A DNA stretch of 64,000 nt, taken from assembly GCA_964036155.1 (NCBI GenBank), contig OZ038423.1:57427249-57491248 (forward strand), given 5' to 3'. The notes beneath the pieces were generated by a model. That model was not told where the DNA came from. It saw only the letters and a list, made by a program, of their open reading frames with translations, and searched no databases. The stretch comes from Diploscapter coronatus (Eukaryota > Nematoda > Chromadorea > Rhabditida > Rhabditidae). Below, in pieces: positions 25,568 to 38,586 of the stretch. Each line of letters starts with the position of its first letter. The first letter of the stretch is position 1. The translations under genes and the position numbers were made by a program.

Positions 25568-28500
25568 ATGTGGCTGGTGGCGGGTATGCTTGCTGCTTTG
25601 TCAGCATCGCCTCCAGTTCAATCCAATCCGTTGTGCATCGATAGGCCCTGTTCTCACTGTCAGCACTACGTTCGAGCTGGAGACGTTTGTGAAGACTATG
25701 GAACCGTCCCGATGTTATTCTGCGATCCGGAAACGAATTTGATGCGACTCTCCGAATTATCCTTCCTCGAGTGCTTTTCTAGCCGATGGCTACTCCGGGA
25801 ATGTGCATCTGGAACCTACTACCAGCCACTAAAAGGATGCGTAGATCCGACGATTCAACCATTTATGCAAGGACTCTCAGTGTCGGGTACTGATTTAGAT
25901 TTTTACCGATATTTCGAGACATGCAATATTTTCTGCAGGAAGCGGTCGAGTGGGAGATGCATGCCAATACAACACAGACTGCCTTGGGGTAACAAACTGA
26001 CTTTGGCCTTTAAAAATCTTTATCTTCTACTTCAGGGCATGTACTGCTCGACAGGAGTCTGTACTTGTCTGTCAACTTACATTCTACGAGAGTATTACTG
26101 TTACGAAAAGGTCAATCCAAATCAGCCCGGGTGCACTTACGACGTGCAGTGTGAAGCAGTATGGCCTGGAGCGAAATGTTCTATGGATAGTAGCATCGGA
26201 ACCTGTCGATGCCCAGGTTTGTGTTACACATTTCATTTTTCTCAAAAGCGGTCTTATATTTTTAGAAGAAACCCATGTTGCTCGAGAGACAAGAGATGGT
26301 TGGGTCTGTATTTCCCTGAGAGATCAAGGAACTGGTGGAACTGCACCACTTTATTTTGTCTGTCCGTTGCCCGAAGGCGCTGGATTTAAGATCGCCCTGA
26401 GCGATCCGGCGATAGGCGCTTTCCCAGTCGGCTGCACTGTAGGATCATCAGCAACTGTTGAACCAGTAGCGGGTCTAAATGGAGGGGGTAAATTTTATTA
26501 TAGCATTTTCAACAACAAAAAAACCCCGTTTATATTATACAATTTTCAGGTGCTTGTATGTGGCCGAGCGACGGCGAATATATCGGGGACATATACGATT
26601 GTCTTCACACAAGTCCACATGTGAGTTTCGTCAATTTTATTGATTGCTGATAAGATATAGAATATTCGAGATTTGATATCTTTGTTTATAGCCTCAAGAA
26701 ATCTTCATATCTAGAAGTGCCACTTCTATCACCCTTTCCTTTATTAGGAAAGATTGTTTGTTTTCTCTTCAGATCTCTCGAATCGCAGACTTCCTGATAG
26801 GGAAACCAATTAAATCAAAGGTTTAGATAAACCTCTCTCAAAAATTCCCCCAATCTCACTACGCCCACACCGCTGATGGTGTATGCTGCCCTTCGAGAGC
26901 TCTTGCGTGCATACAGCCCCAGGTTACGGGGCCAAACCCGTCTGAACCAAGATGGTGGTACAATTCTGTCACTGGAACATGCCAGCAATTTATGTGGGAC
27001 CCTACGGCTACTGAAGCCAAGCACCACAGTGCGAATAACTTCAAAACTATCCAGCATTGTGAATCATACTGCAGAGATAGTAGGAGTTTCTTCTTTGTTT
27101 CTTTGTGAACTTAGCGCTTCCAGCTTGCCAGAGAGGCTCACCCCAATATTCGACTGAAACTCAAGTCCACTCCGAAAGACCCATTACTTCTTGCGCGGCC
27201 ACAGTCAGTTGTGCCAACGACTTTGCCTGTACTGCAATCGGTAGTCAGCATCTGTGCTGCCCAACTCCAGGTTGATGAAAAGCTCAATTTGCATTAAACT
27301 CATGCTCCTTCCAAAATAGGTTCAATTTGTTCGGCAAAGGGAGGACGACCCTTCGATATTTCACAGAGGTCGACAGTCTACCATGCTGGCTTCCAGATTA
27401 ATACTGGGAAAGAAAGCATTCGGTAGGAGTGTCTGGGAACTTTTTCACAAATTTCTCGAAGTTCAGCTTTTACTACGATCCTATGCAAGGCCGATGTCAA
27501 GACTTCGTTTACAGAGGAGCCGGCGGGAACTTTAACAATTTCCTTTCGAAACACGAGTGCGATATGTATTGTGCTAGATGTAAGATAAATCTTGGGAAAA
27601 TTGTCTGAAAAAGTGTTTAGTGCAATGCGAAAGGGGCTCGCCTTTGAGAATTGGCGAGGAAGCCCAAAGATGCCAATCCAATGCCCAGTGCCCATCGTCT
27701 CATGAATGTAAAGCCGATCAAGGCGTTTGCTGTCCTAGGAAGCAGACCATTTGCGCTCAGCCTCTGAGAGTCGGAGATTGTACCGAAAATGTGAAACGCT
27801 ACTGGTACAACGCTAAGACCAGACAGTGCCAGATGTTTGAATACACAGGCTAGTCTTTTTCTTCCGAAGAATGCAAATTCACTGGATTTTAAGGTTGCCA
27901 GGGAAATGACAACAACTTCGAAACGATTTTGGATTGTCAGAATTTCTGCAAGAACGCGATCCCTGAGCCGAAATGCATTCAAGGACAGGCCTACAAAGAT
28001 CCGTTCGGAAACTTCGTCACCTGCAGCAATGGTATGGGATGTCCCGCGAATTACGAATGCTATTACGATGGAGCCATGTTTGGATGTTGTGCGGTGAAAT
28101 GTGGGTTAACCGTTTTTCAGAATTTGCTAAGTTTATTTTAGCCTTTACTTGCTCTCTAAACGCGGACGCCGGAGTTCAATGCGGTGCTGGGTCGACGTTC
28201 AAATATTACTACAACTCACAGACTCAGAACTGCGAGAGTTTCCAGTACAACGGATGTGACGGGAACAGCAATAACTTTGCGAATCGGGAGGCCTGTGAGC
28301 AGTACTGTAGTGTAGGAGGTACGGAAATTTTCAAATCGCTAATTTTTCTGAATTCCGTTTTCAAGGCTGTCCCCATGGAGGGACTCCACATCGTGATCAT
28401 TCGGGGATGATTACTGTATGCAGTACGCAGAACGTCTGTGCCGATACCCATGAATGCACCCCAGTTTTGGTGGGGCAGTCGACGATAAATCGGTGCTGCC

Positions 28501-31500
28501 CGACAAGAGCTTACATGTGCGGTCTTCCACCACAACAAGGCACCCAATGTGGAGCAAGCTTCATCACTCGCTACTATTTCAATATAGTCACCGGACAATG
28601 CACAAGCTTCCAGTTCGGAGGTTTGATTTGATTTACTATTTTTTTAAACGTAGTTTTTAGGATGCGAAGGGAACCACAACAATTTCTTAACGATTCAACA
28701 ATGCAGAAACTTCTGTATGAGCAATTCTTGCCCTGCTGGAAACGTCGCGTATGTTGATCCAAATACCCAATTGCCGATTCACTGTAATGAGGTTGTTTTC
28801 TTCAGGCTTACTCGAATGTTTAAGCGTCTACTTTAGGCGCTGAGCAATTCATGCCCCAACGGCTACGCTTGTACTTTCAACCCACTCATCAATAATCACG
28901 TCTGCTGTGGTGCGACAGATCAAGGAGTCTGTCCAGAAGGAGAGAAGTCGTTCATCGATACGATCGATATGTCACCTCGCGAGTGTCTCATCAACTTGGA
29001 AGCTTCTTGTCCTTCAAATTATCTGTGTCGATTCAACATGGCCAAGAACAAGTACTACTGCTGCACGAGCATAACCGGAAGGACTTGTCCGAGCGGGAAA
29101 TTCCTCTACAAGGAGCAGAGGAGTTCGCAGCCCCTCAAATGCACTATTGGAAGGGCTGATCAGTGCCCAGGTAGTGTTTTTTCTTTTTCCGTAAAAACCT
29201 TCAATGTGTATTCCTAGATGGGTATTCTTGCCAAAGTTATCTGCCCAACGCGTTCCAAGGATTTTGTTGCACTGCGAATTCGGTCTGTCCAGACGACGCT
29301 GACTACTTGGTGGACGATCAATCAAAGCTTCCTCGGGCCTGCACGATGGGTGCATTCGTGTCCTGTCCTCCTTCTTATACCTGCCGATCTCATACGTCCA
29401 CCACCGAGGGATTCTGCTGCAGGACTGGGTCCTTGTCACTGCCAGCTTCAGTCAATGACGGCTGTCCACCAGGAAATTTCCTTCATATGGTGAACGGAGA
29501 AATCGCCCATTGCGACCCGTTCAACCCACCAAACGCTCCATGTCCAGCTGGGTATACTTGTCAATGGTCGCTGTCGAACCAGAGATACCAATGCTGTGGA
29601 TCAAATCCATCTCCGCCCCCTATCAGAATCAACGATGGATGTCCGCAAGCGCAGATTGCCTATCGAGACGGAGAAGTGGTGCGAGTCTGCAGTGCTGGAG
29701 CCGCGAACTGCCGTAACTCTAATAATCGTGTTGCGTTTTCTCAAAGATTTGTTTCAGCAACCGGGTACTTCTGTCAGTTCTCCAACTTGAACAATCAGTT
29801 CCAATGCTGTGGAGTTTCGGGAGGATGCCCAGACGATGCAGTGGCTTTCATCGGTCTTTCTGGAGAGCCCGAGAAATGTGTTGTCGGTCAGAGCAACTGC
29901 CCAACCGGATTTGCCTGTCAAAAAAGTATCGCCGGACATCACGTTTGCTGCTCGGTGAAAATGAGTAGGGTTTCGGGGGTGATTTTGAGAACAACTCTTA
30001 TTTTCAGTAGCATGTGTGGATGATGAGGTGTTCATCGATGGTGCATGTCACAAGCGCTCTCCACCGGGAGAACCTTGCATCGCCACTGAACAATGCTCGG
30101 GAGGAAGCGTCTGTGAAGAACAGACTTGTGCCTGCCCACCTGACACCAAACAAATGGGCGGATTCTGTCAGGAAGAAGTCAAGTGTCTCCCAAGTCAAAT
30201 TCTTCATGCTGGTTTGTGCAGGAACAAAGTTAGGTTGGGAGAAAGCTGTATGATTTCGAAGCAATGCCAAGAAGGTTCGATTTTTGAAAGAATCGTTTTT
30301 AGTTTATTTTGATTTTATTTATAGGAGCCAGCTGTATCCAAGGCTCGTGCGAGTGTAAAAAGGGCTTCGTCGAAAGAAGCGGGAAATGTGTCTCTCCAAA
30401 GATACCACCTCCAGCAGCAGTCGGACCCACAGTCGCACCAATTCCCGAGCCACCATCTGGAAGGCCTCTTATCTCTCAGAACAAATGTAGGATTTCTAAT
30501 ATTTTTCGAAATTTCTCTTTTCCTTTCTTAAAACATTTCAGTAGCTGCTTACACCTGCTCGAATCCAAGTTCTAAACCTTTGAGGGATCCCGAAACCCTC
30601 AGGGCGATCATGTGCAGTCCAGTTGGGAAGAGGTGTCCAATCGGTAGACAAGCGCTTCGGAAATTCAGTTCCTCGAAGACGATTTTCAGGTTATGAGTGC
30701 CAAATAAACACGAAGAAAACGCAATACTTATGTTGCACCGATAGTGGTATGGGCACACAGCCTGTCGTCACCACGCCACTTGGTCCGACCGAAATTACCC
30801 AACCAGCGATTATTCGGAAGAGTGCGGGTAAGAAAATTTTGCAATAACTATGGGCCTATTTGAAAACTTAACGTTCAGTTTGCCCATCCGGCAGAATTCC
30901 ATACCTTCTGAACGGTCTTCCACAAAAGTGCACCACGGCTAAGTGTCCAATCGGATACGACTGTACCTACAAGAATCAGGCCTATCATTGCTGTTCCTCA
31001 GTGAAGACCGCCTCTACAGTGGGAAATCTCATTAAAGGCTAGCCAACTCGAAGCTCTTCCAGCTTGATTTATGAACGTTTTAGGAACCTCTGACGGCTCG
31101 CAACAACCCATGGAGCAGTGCGCTCGAGGCATTCCATTGATTTATCCGTCTACAAAAACACCAGTTCTTTGTCAACCGGGAATTAGAGGATGCCCAGCTG
31201 GGTGAGATCTCTGAGAAACAGTTTGTTTGCGAAATTAGCCCTTTCAGCTATTCCTGCCAACAAGCTATAGGAAACGCAGTTTTCATTTGCTGCTCATCAA
31301 GACTGAGCGATAATCCAGGAAGGATAGGAGGAGCCGCACCATGTGACGATTTCATGGTCCTGGTAACGAGGATTATCGATGGAAACATTGAAAGGAGATG
31401 TGGTAACACCTTTAAACATTTTTTCTTCGAAAATTGGACTACTTGCAGAACGAAGCTGCCCTTATCCGCAAATTCCGATCGGCGGAGTGTGCTACGAGAT

Positions 31501-31522
31501 GAAGAAGAACGCGAAGCGGTGA
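25568..31522 (+). CDS. Secreted multi-Kunitz / cysteine-rich-repeat / EB-module protein (copy A)
   Basis: I trace 24 phase-consistent exons from 25568 to the stop at 31522, giving about 1570 aa. A signal peptide ([19 protein letters not shown]) is followed by a peritrophin/chitin-binding-like cysteine segment ([17 protein letters not shown]), which copy B lacks. A cysteine-rich block comes next, then five Kunitz-type domains starting near 26900, 27320, 27740, 28142 and 28510. After these come many lustrin-like repeats ending in CC (YQCCG, YYCCT, FCCRT) and EB modules (about 30040-30400). The first two Kunitz domains lack the Cys2-Cys4 pair (GAGG replaces GCGG in domain 2). The predicted P1 residues are small or polar. 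It is probably an extracellular or cuticle protein; protease inhibition is doubtful. Two introns (27849-27893, 31038-31083) start with GC. A 30-nt in-frame segment at 29728-29757 may be an intron or coding. Confidence 0.9.
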
Positions 31523-32096
31523 TAGAAAATTTTGAGAAAGTCGTATTTTAATAGACTATCATTTCTCAACTAGGTTTTTCACGTGGGATATTCTAGTCCC
31601 TAAATTTTTATTTTAGCTCCTAGATCGTGCTCAGAATTTCACAGTTGCTCCACCGTATTTGCGTCCACTTATTTATCCCTTTGGGTTATGCTCTCTATCT
31701 TCTTCATCGTTTTTCTCCTTCTCGCAATTTTCAATACCTTCTCCACACTTTCTGCTTCTTTTCTTGACAGGAGGAAAAGATTTCTCCTTTTACGTAGACT
31801 CCTAAATGTTCGTGAGCTAATTTTGACAGGTCCAATATCTTTTCCATCTCTTCTAAATACCCTATCTCTAGCCATTGTCTCTCAAATTCAGTCACTAAAC
31901 TCTAATCTATCAAATCCCAAATATCTTTCCAAAGCTACCCCAAAACTTATCGATTTTTATCATCATTTTATCACTCACTATAATTTATTGTAGCTACAGT
32001 AATCTTAGTCCTGTCTTCTTTTAGTACTTCCTTAGAATCTAGTATTTTGTCTAAGCTAGGAAACCGTCCAGGCTTGTATCTGAAGACGAGTTTAGG
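31523..32096. other. Spacer between tandem Kunitz genes
   Basis: This 574-bp AT-rich gap between copies A and B holds the 3' end of A and the promoter of B. No ORF of note is present. Confidence 0.6.
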
Positions 32097-32535
32097 ATGG
32101 GCCTAGGCCTTCCCAAATCTTATTTGGGACTCATATTTTTGGCCAGTTTTTCTGCAGGTTCGTTAATTACCTAACTAGTATTCATTATATGCTCATATTT
32201 ATGCCTGATAATTGCTCAACTACGTCTTTCCTATGTAGTTCTGTAGAAAGGACGTATCGAGCTACAGTAACTCGAAATTGTGATATTCGAAAATCGCTTT
32301 ATTTCATGTGTGATATAACATGACTTGAGTAGGTACTATTTTGTACCGTCTTTCCATGAAAATTCAATAAAGTTGAAGAATTTATGAAATAATTGCTTGG
32401 TATAGTATTTCTATCCTTCCTGATGAAGTATTCTCAGGCCTTCAAATTTATTCTCCTTCGAACCGAGATAAACGTCAAACCGGTAGTGGAAGGGTCGGAG
32501 ATGCTTGCGCCTTCAATACTGACTGTCTCACGGTG

Positions 32536-32584
<49 letters not shown>

Positions 32585-35500
32585 TAATTTTGGTTTGATT
32601 TATCTTTTATGCTTTTACTTTTAAGGGCATGTTCTGCAATTCGGGACTTTGCTCGTGTTTATCGAGTTACATTGCTGCGGAGTCGTACTGCTACCAAAAA
32701 ATCGAGCCTGGTCAACCGGGCTGTGTCTACAATGAGCAATGCTCGAGTGTTTGGCCTGACGCCTTCTGCGATACTTCTGCCGGCGTTGGAACTTGTCGAT
32801 GCGGCGAGCACAAAGTTGAGCGTCCGACCAGGGATGGACATGTCTGCTTGGACGTTTTGGATGCGAATCACAACACTCTGGCGATAACTTGTCCACTCCC
32901 TGAAGGAGCTGGCTATACATCGGCTCTCTCCGATCCAAGACATCCCCGACAAAACGACGGTCCTGGACCAGTTCTGTGCAACACCGAAAGCTCTCTGACT
33001 CATCAGTCTGCTGAAGACGTTGGCGATGGAAATGCTGCGTGCATCTTTCCATCGGATGGCCAGTACATCGCTGATTTATACGACTGCGTCGAATTCGTCT
33101 CGACGATGGATTTGACGACTTCGGGATACAGCGAAAAGGCTGATGGAATTTGCTGTCCGAATCGAGGCAAGCTTCGGTCTTTGTCTTCGGACAAACTTCG
33201 AATCTTTCAGCGTTCACTTGCGTCCAGCCTACAGCTACCGGACCAAACCCAACTGAGCCAAGATGGTGGTACAATTCGATTACAGGTTGGATAAACATGG
33301 GACCTTCCTCTTAGAACTCGTAAGAAACTTCCAGGGATGTGCCAGCAATTCTTATGGGACCCGACTGCAACTGGGCCTGGAGAACATTCGCCAAACAACT
33401 TCAGAACCGTCGAACATTGCGAGAGTTACTGCAGGGATAGTGAGTTTTTCTTCATTTAAAAAAAAAAAATTTCTTATTTACACTTGAATTTGTTTAGGTT
33501 GCACCCGCGCTGCGCCTGAATACGAACATCGATCGACGCTCCTTGAAGAAACTCCTATTACGGGTTGTTCACAGACAACTACTTGCAATAATAATTACGA
33601 ATGCAAAACTGTCGGATCAGCCCAGTGGTGCTGTCCTACTGTGGGTAGGACTATTAACTTCAACTAGTTGGGATAGAGTTTCTAGTCAAAATTAATTTAA
33701 GCCTCGATTTGTGGTATGGTCGGCGGTAGACCTCAGGATCTATCAATCCATCACAGACCCACGGTTTTCCATCCTGGAGTCGAGAAACAGGTATTCGTTT
33801 GGCGTGATTTAGAACTTTTTACCCTAGTTTGTCTAGGGAACCGCATCTTCAACTAGGTTTTTCTACGACCCACAATCTGGAAAATGCTCTCCCTTTACTT
33901 TCCTTGGAGCTGGTGGAAATTATAATAATTTCTTGTCGAGGATTGACTGCGAACTCTACTGTGCAAGGTTGCAATGCGATCGAGGCAACCCTCTACGAAT
34001 AGGCGACGTAACGCAGTCCTGCCAATCGAATTCCGACTGTCCAAGCTCTCACGAATGCAAGGTATGGTTTTTTTCTTAAATGTCGGAATCTTTAAATGAA
34101 AACAATCAGGCTGATCAAGGAGTTTGTTGTCCCAAAATGCAGACCATCTGCACCCAACCTCTACGAGTTGGTAATTGCGATAGATCAGTTAGAAGGTATT
34201 GGTACTCTGCCGCTACGAGGGAGTGTCAGAGCTTTGAATACACGGGTAATTATAATTTTCTTCGTCGCCACGACTTAGTTGAACTTTTATAGGATGCCAA
34301 GGAAATGACAACAACTTTGAAACGCTCGTGGATTGCCAGACTTTCTGTAGGAATGCAGCTCCAGAGCCCAGATGCCTACAGGGACAAGCATACAAGGACA
34401 ACCAAGGAAAATTCGTCACCTGTAGCCCGAATCGTCAAGCCTCGTCGTGTCCTGCTAACTTCGAATGCTTCTTCGATGGGTCGTTACACGCTTGCTGTCC
34501 CACGAAGGCCTTCACCTGCTCCCTTTCACCGAATCCGGGCAAAACTTGCGGACCCGGGATTTCTTTCAAGTACTACTACAACTCGCAGACGCAGGAATGT
34601 GAAAGCTTCGAATACTTGGGGTGTGACGGGAATAGTAACAATTTCGCATCGAGGACTGAGTGCGAAACTTTCTGTGGAGTCGGAGGTCGGATTTTTGTGT
34701 CTTTCATTCAACTATCTGGCTTGTTCATTTCAGGTTGCGCTAATGGCGGAGTTCCTCTCAGGGATAGTTCCGGAGCGTTGCAGACCTGCTCGGAGAAGGA
34801 GGGCGGATGTCCTGGTACGCACGAGTGCACTACAGTCAGTCTAGGAGCGGATATCATTTCGCATAGATGCTGTCCGACGAAGACGTACATTTGTGGACTT
34901 CCACCCCAGCAAGGATCAAGCTTATGTTCTGGAGGATTGACAGTCGTCACTAGGTTAGTCATCTTGCTTTCGTTGGATATAAACACGTTTTCATATCGTT
35001 TTTGCAAAAGATTTTTTCTTAAAAAGTCAAATTTCCAGGTACTACTTCAACATCGTAACCCGAAAATGCTCACCTTTCGTCTATAACGGATGCGACGGAA
35101 ACCCCAATAACTTCGCGACTCTCAACCAATGCAACAATTTCTGCATGGCTTCAGGTATAATTTTAAGGATCACCATCTTTTTTACGAATATTTTTAGCCT
35201 GTAACGCCGGCGACGTAGTGTATCTGAATCCCAACACAGCACTGCCGATTTCGTGCAGTGAAGAACTACAGAATAATTGTCCAAAGAACTTCCAGGTATT
35301 CAATTTTGCAAAAGCGAAATCTATTGTGTCACTTCATCTCCCTTGCACAAATATGCTAATGTTTAGTGCGTCTACGACGGTCTAACTGATCAGAGTGTTT
35401 GCTGCGGAGCGACGGATATGGGAGTTTGCCCCGACGGGGAGAAAGCTTACATTAGCGCGGTTGATATGTCGGTTCGGGAGTGTCTCATCAACGAGCATAA

Positions 35501-38067
35501 TTCGTGTCCCAAAGATTATTTATGCAGGCTAGATCATCATTTTATTTTGTGCTTGAAGAAATGTTGTTTTCAGATTCAACCCCGTCAAGAATCGTTACTT
35601 CTGCTGTGGGTCGATTAACAAAAATTACTGCCCAATGGGACGAGCTCCATACAAGGATCAGATGACGTTGTACCCGATGAGATGCACGATGCATGCGACC
35701 GCTTCTGGTTGTGCAGATGGATTTGAATGCATGAGCGACGTCAAATCCGCGCTACAAGGGTATTGCTGCTCGGTTTCCGACATTTGCCCCCACAAGGAAG
35801 AATACTTCGTTGACGAATCTTCCGGAATGCCGAGGTCTTGTACGATTGGCCACTTCGTTGCTTGTCCGGCAGGCTACTCGTGTATGGCTCAATTCGATGG
35901 TCTCGTCGGTTACTGCTGCAGAGGTCAACCCCAAATGTCAGCATCAGACGGCTGCCCACCAGGCCAAGTCTCGTACTTCGAGAGAAATGAGGTATTTGGG
36001 AATTATCTCCTTTGGTGATACGCTCTTTCCAGGTTGTTTCCTGCGACCCATTCAGCCTTACAGCAAATCAAGGTTGCCCTCCTACATTTAGTTGCCAGTG
36101 GTCAGTGAGAATGCAGAGATACCAATGCTGTGGAGCCGATCCCCTTCCACCGCCCATTGAAAGTAACTTTTTCCTTGAGCCGTATTCTGGAAGTGATGTT
36201 GGATTTGAATTTTCCATTTTTAGACGACGGTTGTCCAGCGAAACAAGTAGCATTTTCTGATCCCGATACGAGAAGGCCGAAAGTAAGTGGATAAAAGAGT
36301 AGAGTTTCGATGTAGAACATTTTTAGGTCTGTACATCAGCAACTCATTCCTGTCCAAGTTAGAAATGATAAACTATTTCCTTAAGCTTAGCATAATTTTA
36401 GCCGGATACTTCTGTCAATTCTCTACCCAGAACAAGCAATTCCAGTGCTGTGGAATACCGAGCGATTGCCCTACTGATATGGTGCAACTGAAATATTCTT
36501 TTTCATGAAAACCCTAAATTTGACTTTAGGTCGCTTTCGTCGGTATCTCCGGTGAAGCTCAAGCATGTTCGATGAACGGAGGCTCCGCATGTCCGGAAGG
36601 ATTCGCTTGCGTTAAAGGAAAAACTGGATTGGAACTCTGTTGTGCGGGAGGCGAAGGTAGGATTTCTTTTTTAACTAATTTAATTTTCGTCTTTATCTCC
36701 TTTTCCAGTCTGCGATGCTTCTGAAGTGTCAGTAAATGGAGTCTGCATGCCGAAACGAGCGGTTGGGTTGAGCTGCGAGGATACGGTTCAATGCCAAGGC
36801 GATTCGATCTGTGAAAGAGAAATTTGTAAATGTCCGAAAAAAACGAAGGAAATCGCCCAGCAATGCATACCCTTGGATGATCCGAGATGCGGCGATCGTC
36901 ATGTGAAAATAGCTAACGAATGTTTCCCGATGGTTTCCCTCGGAAGATCCTGCGTCCACAGTGCCCAATGTATGGGAATGGGGGCGTGCATCGATGGGGT
37001 CTGCGATTGCCCTAAAAATACACAGAGAAAGGTAAGGAATTGCCGTTTTTTCTAACTTCATAAAAAAATCTAGGGCGATCGCTGTGATCCGAAGACCAGA
37101 TCCGCTGGGGGAAGACACAGCTTATCAGTTCCTCTCGGACCAATCAAACAAATTCAGCCACCTGTCAAGATTACAATCGGAAAGGATTTGAATGAAGGTA
37201 GGACATTCTTAAAGGTTCTCTTTTAGGACAATGTCAATTTCAGGTCTTTGCACCTCACCCCGAGTGCCATATCTGACGAATGGCATCGCGAAGCAATGTG
37301 TCCTCGGGCAGACCTGCCCTGTCGGATATACATGCACTTTCTCGAAGCAGGCCCAGAATTACTTCTGCTGCTCGGGTGCGGCAATGAAAACTGGGGGTAT
37401 GTGTGAAAAGTTGATAAATTTGACTGATTTTTTAAATTCAGCGATAGTCAAAGACTTCTGCCTTGGAGGCGAAGCGTTGATGTTCCCGTCAACGAACACT
37501 CCGGTCGTCTGTAATCGATACCACCGATGTCCATCAGGCTACTATTGCAAAAGGAACCGCAAGTCGATGCAACATTACTGCTGTAGCAAAGCAGAGCAGA
37601 TACCCATGGAGACCTATATCAGTCAGGTCGGAATGACGTTGAGGAATGCGGTTGGTTTGCTACGTTTTAAAGGACTCGTATTTATTTCTGCAACAATTCC
37701 AGATCAAGGAAATCGCAAAGAAAAAGACCGAATTGGCCCAACAATTCGCGACATTCCGAATGCCTCCGAGAAAAAAGAAACGACTCGAGAAGAAGCAGGA
37801 GTTGATTAAGCCGGTACTTATTTTCCATCTTCTGGCTTTTAAAAATAACTTCATATTCTTAGATTTCCAAAATTCCGCCCTGTCCTTCCTATCTCTATCT
37901 ATTAGAAGTCGAAGTTAATCACAAACAGATCAGACGATGTCGTGAGTTTTTTTTTGTTAATTTTCAAAAAAACATCTATTTTCAGAATCAACCTGTCCAA
38001 ATGGAATGATCCCAGTAAAAGGCATCTGTCGAGTGCAACGGAGGCGACCGAAAAATTAGCCCTCTAG
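32097..38067 (+). CDS. Secreted multi-Kunitz / cysteine-rich-repeat / EB-module protein (copy B)
   Basis: This tandem paralogue of the gene at 25568 has 27 phase-consistent exons and about 1461 aa. It begins with a signal peptide ([20 protein letters not shown]) and a dibasic SNRDKR site. The copy-A-like cysteine block ([14 protein letters not shown]) follows, then five Kunitz domains (about 33220, 33720, 34150, 34510, 34900), lustrin-like CC-ending repeats, two EB modules (36709-37031) and a Lys/Arg-rich C-terminus ([16 protein letters not shown]). As in copy A, the first two Kunitz domains lack Cys2 and Cys4. Introns at 33167-33210 and 35528-35573 start with GC and are absent from copy A. 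The start was chosen for its signal peptide. The stop depends on the last exon (37988 on); phase favours 38067. Confidence 0.9.
32537..32583. repeat. (TA)n microsatellite
   Basis: About 23 TA units fill half of the 93-bp second intron of Kunitz copy B, beginning four bases after the splice donor. It is likely length-polymorphic. Confidence 0.95.
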
Positions 38068-38586
38068 TTCGGAGCGAAGTCGTAATTTTTAATTTTGTCA
38101 GAAATTTACAAATTTAAAAATATCAGTTGTTGACTGTTAGGCTTATATAATTCAGCATCAAAAAGTTCATAAATCATTCCGGTCTTAACTTTTAGTATTA
38201 AAAAATTACGCCAAGGCTTTTCTAGAATAGAAATTTCATAGAAAGGCTGGATTCTCTAACTTTAAATTGTTAGTCCTAGACTCAGCAGAATTTTCGGCGT
38301 GCTTTTATTCTAACTCCCCTCTAAGTCTTTCAAAAATTCCGAGTCATTCAATTTTCGCCTTATCTTTATTGAGGTGATATAAGCAAAAATCCGTGGAAGA
38401 TGGAAAATTCGAAAATAAAGATTAAAAATACTTGAGATTTTCGGCATGTAGGTGTAGGTAAATAGAGAAATTCTTGATTTTCACGCTTTACTTCAACGCA
38501 AAATTCAAGAATAACTGATTCATCTTCAAATAACCCTTCTAATCATTTGGCATGATTTTGGAAGTTTGGTGAACTTTCGGCTAAAG
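38068..38586. other. Intergenic between convergent genes
   Basis: AT-rich 3' flank shared by Kunitz copy B (+) and the two-helix membrane protein (-). No gene is seen. Confidence 0.6.

Noticed and set aside
27837..28097. Out-of-frame ORFs over the Kunitz exons
   Set aside because: They are shadows of the spliced reading frame; the cysteine pattern and paralogue alignment fix the true frame.
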